From Paenibacillus swuensis (GTDB lineage: Bacteria; Bacillota; Bacilli; Paenibacillales; DY6), in assembly GCF_001644605.1 (NCBI RefSeq), contig NZ_CP011388.1, positions 4,135,501 to 4,199,500 on the forward strand: a stretch of 64,000 bases of DNA, in the 5' to 3' direction. Below are positions 16,600-25,256 of the stretch, piece after piece. Numbering within the stretch: the first letter of the stretch is position 1; each line of letters starts with the position of its first letter. The notes under the pieces were generated by a model. It made no database searches, was not told where the DNA came from, and worked only from the letters and a program-made list of their open reading frames with translations. The position numbers were made by a program, and so were the translations under genes.

Positions 16600-16606
16600 C
16601 ATAAAT

Positions 16607-18085
16607 TTACAGAATAATGGCGATCAAACCGCCGGAGCCTTCATTGATAATACGACCCAACGTCTCCTGAAGTTTATAACGCGCGTTGTCCGGCATAAGG
16701 GCGATTTTGCCTTGGATGCCCTCCCGAACGATGGAGTGCAGCGAGCGTCCGAAGATGTCGGATTCCCAAATCTTGATCGGATCATTCTCGAAGTCCTGCA
16801 TCAGATAGCGCACTAACTCTTCACTTTGCTTCTCGGTTCCGATAATCGGCGCGAACTCCGACTCCACATCAACGCGTATCATGTGAATGGAAGGCGCTGT
16901 GGCCTTCAGCCGCACACCGAACCGGGATCCTTGACGAATCAGTTCCGGCTCGTCTAGAGCCATTTCAGCAAGCGAAGGAGCAGCGATTCCGTAGCCGGTC
17001 GTCTTGACCATCTCCAACGCCTCTGCGAAGCGGTCGTATTCGCGCTTCGCGTGACTGAATTCCTGCATGAGCTGCAGCAGGTGATCTTTGCCGCGAATTT
17101 CAACGCCAACGACTTCCATTAGAATTTGGTCGTAAAGTTCGTCCGGCGCGTACAGGTCGATTTCAGCGACGCCCTGGCCCATGTTCATGCCGCTCAAGCC
17201 GGCTCGTGAAATAAATTCATATTCCGCGAACTGCTCGACGACATGATCCACATCACGCAGACGGCGAATATCTTTCACCGTATCACGTACTGAATCTTCA
17301 AAGTGTGTGCGCAGCCAGTGATTCTCATCCAGCACCATCACCCAGCTAGGCAGATTCACATTGACTTCATGTACCGGGAACTCGTAAAGCACCTCGCGCA
17401 GTACGGATAACCCTTCTTCCTCCGTCATTTGCGCCGCGCTCATCGTCATAACCGGAATATCGTATTTCTCCGCAAGCTCGTTACGTAATTGCAGCGCTTC
17501 TTCGCTGCGAGGTTTGGTAGAGTTGATAATGAGTACGAACGGTTTGCCGACTTCCTTCAACTCGGCAATGACCCTCTCCTCGGATTCAACGTAAGAGTAC
17601 CGAGGAATTTCCGCAATAGTCCCGTCCGTTGTAACGACTACACCCAATGTGGAGTGTTCTTGAATGACTTTGCGCGTGCCGATTTCAGCAGCTTCTTGAA
17701 ACGGAATCGCCTCGTCGAACCACGGCGTGGATATCATCCGGGGACCATTCTCGTCTTCGTACCCTTTAGCGCCATCTACAGCATAACCAACACAATCCAC
17801 AAGGCGCACATTCACTTCCAAGCCTTCAGCTACACGGATTTGCACCGCATTGTTCGGAACGAATTTCGGCTCCGTTGTCATAATCGTACGGCCTGCGGCA
17901 CTTTGCGGAAGCTCGTCGATGGCTCTTACCCGATCCGCCTCGCTTTGTATGCTGGGCAGAACGACCGTTTCCATGAATCTTTTGATAAAGGTCGATTTCC
18001 CTGTACGCACGGCGCCGACGACTCCCAGATATATATCCCCACCAGTGCGTTCTGCGATGTCCTTAAAAATATCCACTTTTTCCAA
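16607..18085 (-). CDS. spoIVA: Stage IV sporulation protein A, spore coat morphogenetic ATPase
   Basis: 492 residues, the family length. SpoIVA polymerises with ATP hydrolysis on the outer forespore membrane to form the coat basement layer. The N-terminus MEKVDIFKDIAERTGGDIYL is nearly invariant; the Walker A loop GAVRTGKST is near residue 24, and VDCVGYAVDGAKGYEDENG gives the Walker B region. The start is TTG at 18085 with GGAGGG upstream. It is preceded by a sigma-E-type promoter and ends at its own terminator, so it is a single-gene unit. Confidence 0.98.
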   Translation of the reverse strand: MEKVDIFKDIAERTGGDIYLGVVGAVRTGKSTFIKRFMETVVLPSIQSEADRVRAIDELPQSAAGRTIMTTEPKFVPNNAVQIRVAEGLEVNVRLVDCVGYAVDGAKGYEDENGPRMISTPWFDEAIPFQEAAEIGTRKVIQEHSTLGVVVTTDGTIAEIPRYSYVESEERVIAELKEVGKPFVLIINSTKPRSEEALQLRNELAEKYDIPVMTMSAAQMTEEEGLSVLREVLYEFPVHEVNVNLPSWVMVLDENHWLRTHFEDSVRDTVKDIRRLRDVDHVVEQFAEYEFISRAGLSGMNMGQGVAEIDLYAPDELYDQILMEVVGVEIRGKDHLLQLMQEFSHAKREYDRFAEALEMVKTTGYGIAAPSLAEMALDEPELIRQGSRFGVRLKATAPSIHMIRVDVESEFAPIIGTEKQSEELVRYLMQDFENDPIKIWESDIFGRSLHSIVREGIQGKIALMPDNARYKLQETLGRIINEGSGGLIAIIL

Positions 18086-18346
18086 TGAGATTCCCTCCTA
18101 AAAGGATTTTGAAATGATGCAGGTGTCGCCATGCTCCCTATGTACAGGGGCAATCGCCATTGACGTTAACCGTCAGTAACGGAACTCGTACATTCATTTG
18201 GACTAGTAAAAGCATATGTATAAAGCCCATGAATATGACTAGTATTTTCTCTCCCTCTCCTAAATTATTGTTTTTGACAAAAGTAGAGATAGAGAACTTA
18301 CCCAAAATGAGTTATATGCCTCCGAAAGGAAGGATATACCCTAAAA
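18086..18346 (-). other. Long untranslated stretch before spoIVA
   Basis: No ORF with a start and ribosome site is visible. It holds the sigma-E-like promoter at 18211-18239, and the terminator of the next upstream gene lies at its far edge. A spoIVA leader of about 120 bases would result. Confidence 0.5.
18211..18239 (-). promoter_or_regulatory. Sigma-E-like promoter of spoIVA
   Basis: GTCATATTC (18231-18239), a 12-base spacer and CATATGCT (18211-18218) resemble the mother-cell sigma-E consensus. spoIVA is sigma-E dependent in B. subtilis. Confidence 0.6.
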
Positions 18347-18381
18347 TAAAAAAATCCCCGCCTGCCCGAAGGCAAGCAAGG
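18347..18381 (-). terminator. Terminator of the YphF-like lipoprotein gene
   Basis: GC-rich stem CCTTGCTTGCC/GGCAGGCGGGG with a TTCG tetraloop, then seven U. Confidence 0.85.
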
Positions 18382-18392
18382 ATGGTTTAGGT

Positions 18393-19130
18393 TTATTTTG
18401 ACGCCACTTTAGGCTCGTTATCCTGCCAATAATAGGGATATGACTTCAGAGGGACGAAAGGGGTCGTCGAAGCAAGTTGCGCACGTAAATCTTCCCCCGC
18501 TGACGGTTTCAAGTTCCCCTTGGTAATAAGTTGCATCAAGTCGGGGGCGTAATCAATAACGACTCTACCGCTCTCATGCATCATTAAGTTTAAAGTTTGA
18601 CCTGTGTACATACTGACGATTTCAGGTGGTTTCCGATCCAGTTTTTTATAATCGATCCAGAAAAAAGAGTTTGCCGCCGCAGCACCTTGGGGGAGCACGC
18701 CGCCATGTTCACCGCGATAAGAATCCACCGCTTTCTGCACCTCGTTGACTTTCTGGAACGAAATCAGATCCATCAATTTTACTTCGGGCTTGGTTTCTTC
18801 GTTAATAATTAAATAATAATAAGTGCCGCCACTCTCAAATGCATTCCCGGGAATGAAGCTGATGTAGCCTCTTTTTTGCAACTGTTTAAAGTCAACCAAG
18901 TATTTCTCATACAGCGGAGTTTCCATTGTACTGTTCTGTAAAGGCAGCAGTCCCGTTTCCTTCTGATAGGTGTCTACCGCGCTCTGTACGACCGTCAAGA
19001 ACTCTTTGGCTGCAGCGGGGTTCCGCTCGGCGCGGCGTTCATCAGGGTACATACAGCCTGACAGAAGTAACGTCAGAATGATTACCATCATCCCCAAGGC
19101 TGTTTTGGACATTTTCTGTGTCATCCACAT
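18393..19130 (-). CDS. Lipoprotein in the position of B. subtilis YphF, unknown function
   Basis: About 245 residues. A signal peptide ends in the lipobox LLLSGC near residue 25, so the mature protein should be anchored by a lipid on the outer face of the membrane. The body is hydrophilic and contains two similar sections (around VVQSAVDTYQKETGLLPLQ and VQKAVDSYRGEHGGVLPQG), suggesting an internal duplication. It stands next to spoIVA like yphF. The start is uncertain: a GTG at 19145 overlaps the AAAGGAA site, so I use the ATG at 19130. Confidence 0.8.
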   Translation of the reverse strand: MWMTQKMSKTALGMMVIILTLLLSGCMYPDERRAERNPAAAKEFLTVVQSAVDTYQKETGLLPLQNSTMETPLYEKYLVDFKQLQKRGYISFIPGNAFESGGTYYYLIINEETKPEVKLMDLISFQKVNEVQKAVDSYRGEHGGVLPQGAAAANSFFWIDYKKLDRKPPEIVSMYTGQTLNLMMHESGRVVIDYAPDLMQLITKGNLKPSAGEDLRAQLASTTPFVPLKSYPYYWQDNEPKVASK

Positions 19131-19176
19131 AAGAACAATTATCACTTCCTTTATTCAATGGCGAATCATAGGTGCC

Positions 19177-19518
19177 TTACCATTCATCCTCTTGTTGTTG
19201 GCGCAACAGTTGCGCTCGGACTGCCGCTTTCAGAGGATCTTCAGGCACGTTGGCCACGCAAGCACCGGTTACTTTGGCCTGACAAGCCAGTCTCTGACCC
19301 GTCTCGGCTAAAGTACCCAGCTTCAGTGCTTCGTTGTGGTTCATACCCGCCACCCCTATACCGTCTTCCACGGTAACTTTACACATCAGACAACCCGCTT
19401 TTCCTCCGCACCGGGTACGAATATTCACCCTGGCTTTGCGGGCCGCATCCAGCAGGGTTGTGCCCGGCCGAACCTGAGCCTTGCGTCCTTCGGGCAGGAA
19501 GGTCACTTCAACAAGCAT
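19177..19518 (-). CDS. 2Fe-2S ferredoxin, C-x5-C-x2-C type
   Basis: 113 residues. Four cysteines at about 37, 43, 46 and 79 (RCGGKAGCLMCKV and RLACQAKV) form the 2Fe-2S site, with the five-residue spacing of adrenodoxin-like ferredoxins. The fold start VEVTFLPEGRKAQVRPGTTL is typical. The ATG at 19518 is preferred over a GTG three codons upstream because GGAG is better placed. It probably carries single electrons to an unknown partner. It is co-directional with a nucleotidyltransferase-like gene and a second ferredoxin. Confidence 0.88.
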   Translation of the reverse strand: MLVEVTFLPEGRKAQVRPGTTLLDAARKARVNIRTRCGGKAGCLMCKVTVEDGIGVAGMNHNEALKLGTLAETGQRLACQAKVTGACVANVPEDPLKAAVRAQLLRQQQEDEW

Positions 19519-19533
19519 GACGTACACCCTCTC

Positions 19534-20139
19534 CTAATCAGGTTGAAGGCCAAGCATGGCATTCAGTTGTTGCACAACCTCCGCGTCAAGTTGGCAGAAT
19601 TCCTTGATAAGTCTTAAAGATTGCAGATGTCGGGACAGATCCTCCTTCATCCGGTTAGCAATAGCAATATAGCGGTCCGGTCGATTCCGCAGTAAATTGA
19701 AAATCAGCTCATGGGAAAGAGGCATCAATGAAACTGGGTAAGCGAATATGCCCGTCTCCACGCCAATCATAGCATGCAGTAAATGCAAATTTACTGTGTA
19801 TATGGAACTGCGGGACCGAACTTCAAAGTCGCCGACCAACTCGACCGTAACCCCTCCCACTATGTAATGACTAAGCTTGGAATAATACATCTCCGTACGA
19901 TCCCAGACGGGAATATCCGTTGCAAAAGGGCTTAATCTATCGTAAGCGATATCCAGTTGTTTCGCATCCATATAGATATCCAGATCCCTGGGCGCCCGTC
20001 CGATGTCCACACCCTGCAACATCAAGTTAGAACTGCCACCAACAAGCCAGGGTACGTCGGCTTCGTGCATTAGTTCCGCAATTCGTTGTAGCGCCTGAAA
20101 AGCGCCCGTCTGTTGAATATCGGAATTAGAATTTTTCAT
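19534..20139 (-). CDS. Nucleotidyltransferase-fold protein, unknown substrate
   Basis: 201 residues. VPWLVGGSSNLMLQGV near residue 29 followed by RAPRDLDIYMD matches the GGS...DxD core of nucleotidyltransferases; the third acidic residue may be in VTVELVGDFEV near residue 98. This resembles the minimal kanamycin-nucleotidyltransferase-like or DUF4111-like proteins. The rest is helical. It sits between two ferredoxin genes with gaps of 10 and 15 bases and is probably co-transcribed. The substrate cannot be told from sequence. Confidence 0.75.
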   Translation of the reverse strand: MKNSNSDIQQTGAFQALQRIAELMHEADVPWLVGGSSNLMLQGVDIGRAPRDLDIYMDAKQLDIAYDRLSPFATDIPVWDRTEMYYSKLSHYIVGGVTVELVGDFEVRSRSSIYTVNLHLLHAMIGVETGIFAYPVSLMPLSHELIFNLLRNRPDRYIAIANRMKEDLSRHLQSLRLIKEFCQLDAEVVQQLNAMLGLQPD

Positions 20140-20149
20140 GGTTGCCTCT

Positions 20150-20443
20150 TTAAAAGTAGGTTTTATTTACGGCTTGAATAATTCCGCTCGCTTTAACAAC
20201 AGCTTGGCAACCCAAACGGTAGCCTTCATTCAGCTCATCTTCGTCCAATCGGTTCCATTCCTCATCGGTGACCTCATTTAGAAGCTCCATTCCTTCCGAG
20301 ACGCGGCACCGGCATCGTGCACAGGTTCCTCGGGTACAGGAGAACCCCCAATCGATGTCATGTTTCATCGCCAAATCCAGCAGGCTTAAGCCCAGCTCTT
20401 CTTCAACATCTTTAGTAACCGTCTTGCCTGTTAAGGTAATCAT
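20150..20443 (-). CDS. 2Fe-2S ferredoxin, C-x4-C-x2-C type
   Basis: 97 residues. Cysteines at about 36, 41, 44 and 79 (FSCTRGTCARCRC and YRLGCQAVV) form a plant-type 2Fe-2S centre. The acidic stretch TDEEWNRLDEDELNEG is likely a docking surface. A GGAGG site precedes the ATG by 10 bases. It differs from the ferredoxin at 19177-19518 in cysteine spacing and sequence, so the two are not recent duplicates. Confidence 0.88.
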   Translation of the reverse strand: MITLTGKTVTKDVEEELGLSLLDLAMKHDIDWGFSCTRGTCARCRCRVSEGMELLNEVTDEEWNRLDEDELNEGYRLGCQAVVKASGIIQAVNKTYF

Positions 20444-20458
20444 CGTTATGCCTTCCTC

Positions 20459-20644
20459 CTACAAAATCGCGAGTATACCGTAGAAAAATCCAAATAATAA
20501 CATCACGAAGGCGATCACTGACAAAATAAGCTTAATTAAACCTTTCGTTTTCACTCTGGCGAAAGTGACAATGACCGAGGCCAGTAACATCAGTCCTATC
20601 CCTAGAAAGGACATGATTTCTTTATCTGCGGAGCTCATTTCCAT
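20459..20644 (-). CDS. Small membrane protein of the YphE (DUF2768) type
   Basis: 61 residues with two hydrophobic segments (residues 11-30 and 37-58) separated by a basic loop ARVKTKGLIK. The position between gpsA and the spoIVA/yphF pair is that of yphE in B. subtilis. Function unknown. The ribosome site is weak, so the start could be at the second ATG, two codons later. Confidence 0.75.
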   Translation of the reverse strand: MEMSSADKEIMSFLGIGLMLLASVIVTFARVKTKGLIKLILSVIAFVMLLFGFFYGILAIL

Positions 20645-20711
20645 GTGAGGCAGCCATCCATTCCTAAAAAAGATTATAAAAAAGCCTAATCTTGATTATA
20701 GCATCCCCAAA

Positions 20712-20744
20712 TAAAAAGAACAAAAGCCAATGGCCTTTGTTCTT
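20712..20744 (-). terminator. Terminator of spoVIF
   Basis: Stem AAGAACAAAGGCC/GGCTTTTGTTCTT with a short loop, then TTTATT. Confidence 0.8.
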
Positions 20745-20751
20745 GAAATTG

Positions 20752-21030
20752 TTACTTTTTCATCATCATCTTCATTAACGTTTCCATATTGTTCGGGTTC
20801 ATCCCGCTGCTTTTCACCGCTTTGACGATTTCATTGATTGTGCTTTCCGAAACAGGCACTTTAGCCATAGCGGATACTTGCTTAATCAATTGACGCAACT
20901 GAGCTTCGTTGGATACGGTTGAAGGGCTGACACCGCTAGCCAATTTATTCACTTGGTTCGGGGAAATCGTCTTGCCGGTTTTATTTTTAATGGAATTCAG
21001 GACGTCTTTGGACATATCTTTTTTGGACAA
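20752..21030 (-). CDS. spoVIF: Stage VI sporulation protein F
   Basis: 92 residues, close to the usual size of SpoVIF (YjcC), which is needed for late coat assembly. The start is TTG at 21030, with GAGGAGGG 7 bases upstream; the frame extends further but without a start signal. Family signs are DVLNSIKNKTGKTISPNQV near the start, SPSTVSNEAQLRQLIKQVS and the methionine-rich end. A sigma-K-like promoter directly upstream supports late mother-cell expression. Confidence 0.88.
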   Translation of the reverse strand: MSKKDMSKDVLNSIKNKTGKTISPNQVNKLASGVSPSTVSNEAQLRQLIKQVSAMAKVPVSESTINEIVKAVKSSGMNPNNMETLMKMMMKK

Positions 21031-21060
21031 ACTACATCCCTCCTCATTAGCGTACTCCGA

Positions 21061-21089
21061 TATCTTATGAGGGAGGGACAAATTTGGTG
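21061..21089 (-). promoter_or_regulatory. Sigma-K-like promoter of spoVIF
   Basis: CACC (21086-21089), a 16-base spacer and CATAAGATA (21061-21069) fit the sigma-K pattern mACm-N16-CATAnnnTA. The start point would be about 20 bases before the TTG. It lies just before the gpsA stop. Confidence 0.6.
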
Positions 21090-21093
21090 TAGG

Positions 21094-22149
21094 CTAACGC
21101 AGCCAGTTTTCTTTCGTCGCTCTGGCAATTTCTTCGATTTCATGGGTACGACCGCGGCCCATCAGGTCTTCAACCGCTAACTTGGGTGACTTACCCTTGA
21201 ACAATACTTGGTAAAGCTGTTCTGTAATCGGCATCTCCACATCGTATTGCTCAGCAAGGGTATGCGCTGATTGGGTGGTTCGAACACCTTCTACAACCAT
21301 CCCCATCGTCTTTAATACCTCTGCCACAGGCATGCCTTGCGCAAGCATCGAACCCGCTCTCCAGTTGCGGCTGTGTGTGCTGGTGCACGTGACAACCAGA
21401 TCTCCGACTCCGGCAAGCCCCGCAAACGTTAGCGGATTGGCGCCCATAGCGGCGCCAAGACGGGCAATTTCAGCCAATCCCCGTGTAATCAACGCCGCCT
21501 TCGCATTATCGCCGAACTTCAATCCATCTGACAGACCGGCGCCTAAAGCGATAATATTTTTAAGAGCGCCGCTGACCTCCACTCCTGTAGCATCGGGATT
21601 TGTATACACCCTGAAATAAGGAGAAATAAACAAATCCTGCGCACGTTCGGCCGCTTCTTCGTTCCTGCAAGCGACCACTACGGTGGTCGGACGTTTGTTT
21701 ACTACTTCTTCCGCGTGGCTGGGTCCGGACAGAACGACGATATCCTCTTCATTCCGGTTAAGTTCTTCAGCGATCACGGTACTCATCCGTTTCAGAGTAT
21801 CGGTCTCAAACCCCTTGGTCGCATGAATGATTAACGTATCCTCACTCACATAGGGTTTAGCTTGGGCCGCAACTTCACGAATAACGGAAGAAGGGGCTAC
21901 CAGCAGCACTGCCGTCGCTCCGGTCACGGCTTCCTCCATCGAAGTTGTGGCTCGCAAGTTCACGGGCAGCTGTGCATCCGGCAGATACTTATGATTGGTG
22001 TGTCTGGTATTAATTTCATTCACTTGTTCCGCATTCCGTGACCAGAGCGATACGTTCATGCTGTTATCAGCCAACACGGATGCAAGGGCTGTGCCCCAGC
22101 TGCCCGCAACCAATACGGCTACTTTGTGAGGTGTTGTCGTCATCATCAT
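21094..22149 (-). CDS. gpsA: Glycerol-3-phosphate dehydrogenase [NAD(P)+], with altered nucleotide loop
   Basis: 351 residues. Reduces dihydroxyacetone phosphate to sn-glycerol 3-phosphate for phospholipid synthesis. Family motifs: LSGPSHAEEVV near residue 145, the catalytic lysine in GALKNIIALGAGLSDGL, GLAGVGDLVVTCTS and NWRAGSMLAQG. The N-terminal nucleotide loop reads VLVAGSWGTALA instead of the usual VLGAGSWGTALA: valine 14 (GTT) replaces the first glycine of GxGxxG. plsY, the next enzyme, is immediately upstream on the same strand. GGAGG lies 8 bases before the first of three ATG codons. Confidence 0.95.
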   Translation of the reverse strand: MMMTTTPHKVAVLVAGSWGTALASVLADNSMNVSLWSRNAEQVNEINTRHTNHKYLPDAQLPVNLRATTSMEEAVTGATAVLLVAPSSVIREVAAQAKPYVSEDTLIIHATKGFETDTLKRMSTVIAEELNRNEEDIVVLSGPSHAEEVVNKRPTTVVVACRNEEAAERAQDLFISPYFRVYTNPDATGVEVSGALKNIIALGAGLSDGLKFGDNAKAALITRGLAEIARLGAAMGANPLTFAGLAGVGDLVVTCTSTHSRNWRAGSMLAQGMPVAEVLKTMGMVVEGVRTTQSAHTLAEQYDVEMPITEQLYQVLFKGKSPKLAVEDLMGRGRTHEIEEIARATKENWLR

Positions 22150-22166
22150 CTTATGTACCTCCTGTA

Positions 22167-22763
22167 TTACTTGTTGGAAGCGCCAAGCTTATTTTCTTTG
22201 CCCTGCAACAGCTTTGAGATATTGGTCCGGTGTTTATAGAATGCGAACACACCGATAACGATACTTGCAATCAAGATTTCCATCGGCCGGCCTAATAAAA
22301 TAATAAATAATGGAAGAAGGGCGGCGAACACGAGCGAGCCTAAGGAAACGTAACGAGTAAGAGCAATAAGCGACAAAGCAATAATACCGGCGAATAAGCT
22401 TGGCATAAAGCATAATGTAGCCATGACACCAATCGTCGTGGCTATCCCTTTACCTCCGCGAAATCCGAAAAAAACCGGCCAGTTATGGCCGATAATGACT
22501 GCTAGACCGCAAAGAACGTGAATCGAGATGACATCAGGCTCTACAGCCCTCGCTATCCAAATCGCGCCGATCCCTTTCAGAATATCCAGGGCCAATACGA
22601 GAATCGCAGGCCCTTTTCCCAGAACCCGCAACGTATTGGTAGCACCGGCGTTACCGCTGCCGTGCTGTCTGATGTCAATTCCCTTAAACGCTTTGGCAAA
22701 AATAAAACTAAAACTTACCGAACCCAGCAAATAGCATGCAACGATCAAAAGCAAGTTCAGCAA
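22167..22763 (-). CDS. plsY: Glycerol-3-phosphate acyltransferase PlsY
   Basis: 198-residue membrane enzyme that acylates glycerol 3-phosphate from acyl phosphate, the first step of phosphatidic acid synthesis. About five membrane segments; conserved motifs GSGNAGATNTLRVLGKG near residue 36 and PVFFGFRGGKGIATTIG near residue 97, with the third motif region near the C-terminus. The start is a TTG at 22763 with GGGGAG upstream. It lies between der and gpsA, so two consecutive steps of lipid synthesis are adjacent. Confidence 0.95.
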   Translation of the reverse strand: MLNLLLIVACYLLGSVSFSFIFAKAFKGIDIRQHGSGNAGATNTLRVLGKGPAILVLALDILKGIGAIWIARAVEPDVISIHVLCGLAVIIGHNWPVFFGFRGGKGIATTIGVMATLCFMPSLFAGIIALSLIALTRYVSLGSLVFAALLPLFIILLGRPMEILIASIVIGVFAFYKHRTNISKLLQGKENKLGASNK

Positions 22764-22774
22764 TTCCTTCTCCC

Positions 22775-24097
22775 CTATTCACTCTCGGATTTCCGGCGTG
22801 TAAGCAGACGCACCGGGGTTCCTTCAAAGTCGAATGCCGCGCGGATCTTGTTCTCCAGATAACGTTCATATGAGAAGTGCATGAGCTCCGGCTCATTGAC
22901 GAAGAAGATAAATGTCGGCGGCTTAACGGATACTTGGGTCGCGTAGCTGATTTTTAGACGCTTACCTTTATCCGACGGCGGCGGATTAATCGCTACAGCG
23001 TCCAGTATAACGTCATTAAGCACATGGGTTTGAATGCGAAGCGCGTGTTGTTCCGATACATGATTAACGACCGGAAGCAACTTCTGCAGACGATGTTTGG
23101 TCAGGGCAGACAAGAACACAATCGGTGCGTAGGTCATATACAAGAAATGATCCCGAATCTTCTGTGTGAAGTTCTGCATCGTCTTCTCGTCCTTCTCAAC
23201 CGCATCCCATTTGTTAATGACAAATACGGAAGCTTTACCCGCTTCATGCGCGTACCCCGCAATATGCTTATCCTGCTCGATGATTCCTTCTTCCCCATTG
23301 ATGAGGACCAGTACCACATCCGCTCGCTCAATCGCTTTCATGGAACGCATAACGCTGTACTTCTCCGTGGTTTCATATACTTTGCCGCGTTTACGTATTC
23401 CCGCCGTATCAATCAACACATACTTCTGACCGTCTTTCTCAAAAGGGGTGTCAATCGCATCACGAGTAGTACCCGCAACATCGCTGACGATTACGCGTTC
23501 CTCACCCAGAATCGCATTGACTAATGATGATTTGCCCACATTCGGACGCCCGATCAAGGCGACGCGAATAACGTCTTCTCCATAATCATCGTCTTCCTTC
23601 TCGGGAAGGAGCTCCACGGCGGTATCCAATAGATCACCTATGCCGAGTCCGTGAGATCCGGAAATGCCCATCGGCGTACCGAATCCTAAGGAATAAAACT
23701 CATAAATATCTTCCTGCCGCTGAATGTTATCTACTTTATTAACAGCGACAACTACAGGTTTGCGAGAACGGAAAAGAATTTCAGCGACTTCCTGATCCGC
23801 AGGAGTTAAGCCTGCTTTGGCATCAACCATAAAGATGATAACGTCAGACTCTTCAATAGCCAGCTCTGCTTGTACACGAATCGATTTGAGAATGAAATCC
23901 TCTTCATCTATTTCAATACCGCCTGTATCTATAATACTGAACGGAGTCCCGTTCCATTCCGCTGTTCCGTAGATGCGGTCACGGGTTATTCCTGGTTTAT
24001 CCTCTACGATAGCCATGCGGTCACCGATGACACGGTTGAAAATCGTTGATTTCCCCACGTTCGGACGGCCGACAATCGCGATAATCGGTCTTGCCAT
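22775..24097 (-). CDS. der: Ribosome biogenesis GTPase Der (EngA)
   Basis: 440 residues with two GTPase domains and a C-terminal KH-like domain, needed for 50S subunit maturation. First domain: [14 protein letters not shown] at residues 9-22, DTGGIE and NKVD. Second domain: [14 protein letters not shown] near residue 183, [11 protein letters not shown] and NKWD. The KH-like end contains [26 protein letters not shown] precedes the ATG. Its place next to plsY and gpsA follows the B. subtilis order. Confidence 0.98.
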   Translation of the reverse strand: MARPIIAIVGRPNVGKSTIFNRVIGDRMAIVEDKPGITRDRIYGTAEWNGTPFSIIDTGGIEIDEEDFILKSIRVQAELAIEESDVIIFMVDAKAGLTPADQEVAEILFRSRKPVVVAVNKVDNIQRQEDIYEFYSLGFGTPMGISGSHGLGIGDLLDTAVELLPEKEDDDYGEDVIRVALIGRPNVGKSSLVNAILGEERVIVSDVAGTTRDAIDTPFEKDGQKYVLIDTAGIRKRGKVYETTEKYSVMRSMKAIERADVVLVLINGEEGIIEQDKHIAGYAHEAGKASVFVINKWDAVEKDEKTMQNFTQKIRDHFLYMTYAPIVFLSALTKHRLQKLLPVVNHVSEQHALRIQTHVLNDVILDAVAINPPPSDKGKRLKISYATQVSVKPPTFIFFVNEPELMHFSYERYLENKIRAAFDFEGTPVRLLTRRKSESE

Positions 24098-24166
24098 AAT
24101 TTCACTCCTCTTCTTGGTTCACGTTTACCATCATAGCAAAAATCAGCGTCCTTGGCTAATTGTTTG

Positions 24167-24343
24167 TTACCGTTGCACCAGAATCATCGTGCCGTTTTTT
24201 AGATCATGCGCCATCGCATCCAATATTTTCTCTAACAAATGACTGGTTTGTTGAAATTCCTCTTCATCCCGGGCATAGAATATCGGAACGCCGCCGCCTG
24301 CCTTCTTTTCTTCCTTCGTGACAATGGCCAAAATCTCACTCAT
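24167..24343 (-). CDS. Small capping-complex-type protein paired with YIEGIA
   Basis: 58 residues from the ATG at 24343, which has GGAGG 7 bases upstream. A longer frame starts inside the upstream gene without a site. It opens MSEILAIVTKEEKKAGGGVP and has IFYARDEEEFQQTSHLLEKI. It overlaps the YIEGIA gene by 8 bases, and the pairing is the reason small proteins of this type are named capping complex subunit for YIEGIA. I assign it by that pairing and by sequence feel; the biochemical role is unknown, probably in sporulation. Confidence 0.75.
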   Translation of the reverse strand: MSEILAIVTKEEKKAGGGVPIFYARDEEEFQQTSHLLEKILDAMAHDLKNGTMILVQR

Positions 24344-25256
24344 TTGCATCCCTCCGCATTTTTTGTTTGGCTTTCGACGGTAACCGTACCGCGCTCTCAA
24401 GCATCGGGACCTTCTTCGCGACTTCCAGAACCGTGTCGGGATCGTTATCCAGCGGAAGAATTAACACCCCTAAACGGCCATCCTTCTTATCTAACTTAAT
24501 CATAGGAATAAGTGAAGGCTCGCCGGAGTCCCGAAATACGCCAAGCATGGTCGACAAATCATGCAGAATGGCTTGTCTTTGCCCAAGATGAGCAAGAGTC
24601 ACTCTGGCGTTTCTGGTCTTCGGCCGGATGATGATTCCGAGACCATGTTCTCTGAACATACGCTGACTTTCGGCCAAGCCTACATTCATAATATAAATAT
24701 CATCCACATAGAGATCCGGCCCATCCACAGTAACTGTTGAGATTGAAATGTCCGAAATATCGTTGATGGATTTTCCTGATTTATAATATTCAACAACAAA
24801 CCAAGTCAGCATTCCTGCGGCTATACCAAAATACCACTGTGCAAGAATGGTGGTTAACGTCGTGATAAAGGCACAAAAAATAACCAGATAGTTTCGACCC
24901 TCAAATACCATCGCAATGCCTTCGATGTATGAATCCCCTCGTTTAACGAGTTCACTGCTATCCACTTTGGATAAAGTTTGACGTTCCATATTCCGAACAT
25001 CCCGAAATTGCTGGGCGGCAAGAGTTAGAAAAGTAACCGCCGTGTAATCCTTGTTTAAAAAAGACGGTACCGCTACAGCACCCAAGCTTGCGGCAATCAA
25101 ACCCAGAGAGAGATGAATAATACGCCCGTGGGGATAGGTCGGATACTGCCGATAATCCGTGCGCATCATCATCATCCTTGAAGCGAAGCCAAACAGAATT
25201 CCTATCGTTATCCCCATCGTGTATCTTGTTTCATAGAAATAATCCAGATGTATCAT
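24336..25256 (-). CDS. YIEGIA-domain membrane protein (position of B. subtilis YphB/SeaA)
   Basis: 306 residues. Membrane segments lie near residues 12-27, 45-65 and 125-160, and the name-giving motif DSYIEGIAMVFEGRNY is near residue 105. The C-terminal half is soluble (VDGPDLYVDDIYIMNVGLAE onward). The start at 25256 overlaps the stop of the upstream gene (ATGA). The order yphA-YIEGIA-der equals that of B. subtilis, where the homolog is tied to spore envelope assembly. It is probably made with the small 24167-24343 protein. Confidence 0.85.
   Translation of the reverse strand: MIHLDYFYETRYTMGITIGILFGFASRMMMMRTDYRQYPTYPHGRIIHLSLGLIAASLGAVAVPSFLNKDYTAVTFLTLAAQQFRDVRNMERQTLSKVDSSELVKRGDSYIEGIAMVFEGRNYLVIFCAFITTLTTILAQWYFGIAAGMLTWFVVEYYKSGKSINDISDISISTVTVDGPDLYVDDIYIMNVGLAESQRMFREHGLGIIIRPKTRNARVTLAHLGQRQAILHDLSTMLGVFRDSGEPSLIPMIKLDKKDGRLGVLILPLDNDPDTVLEVAKKVPMLESAVRLPSKAKQKMRRDANE

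Noticed and set aside
17489-18088. 199-codon plus-strand frame opposite spoIVA
   Set aside because: Shadow of the highly conserved spoIVA N-terminus; no start signal.
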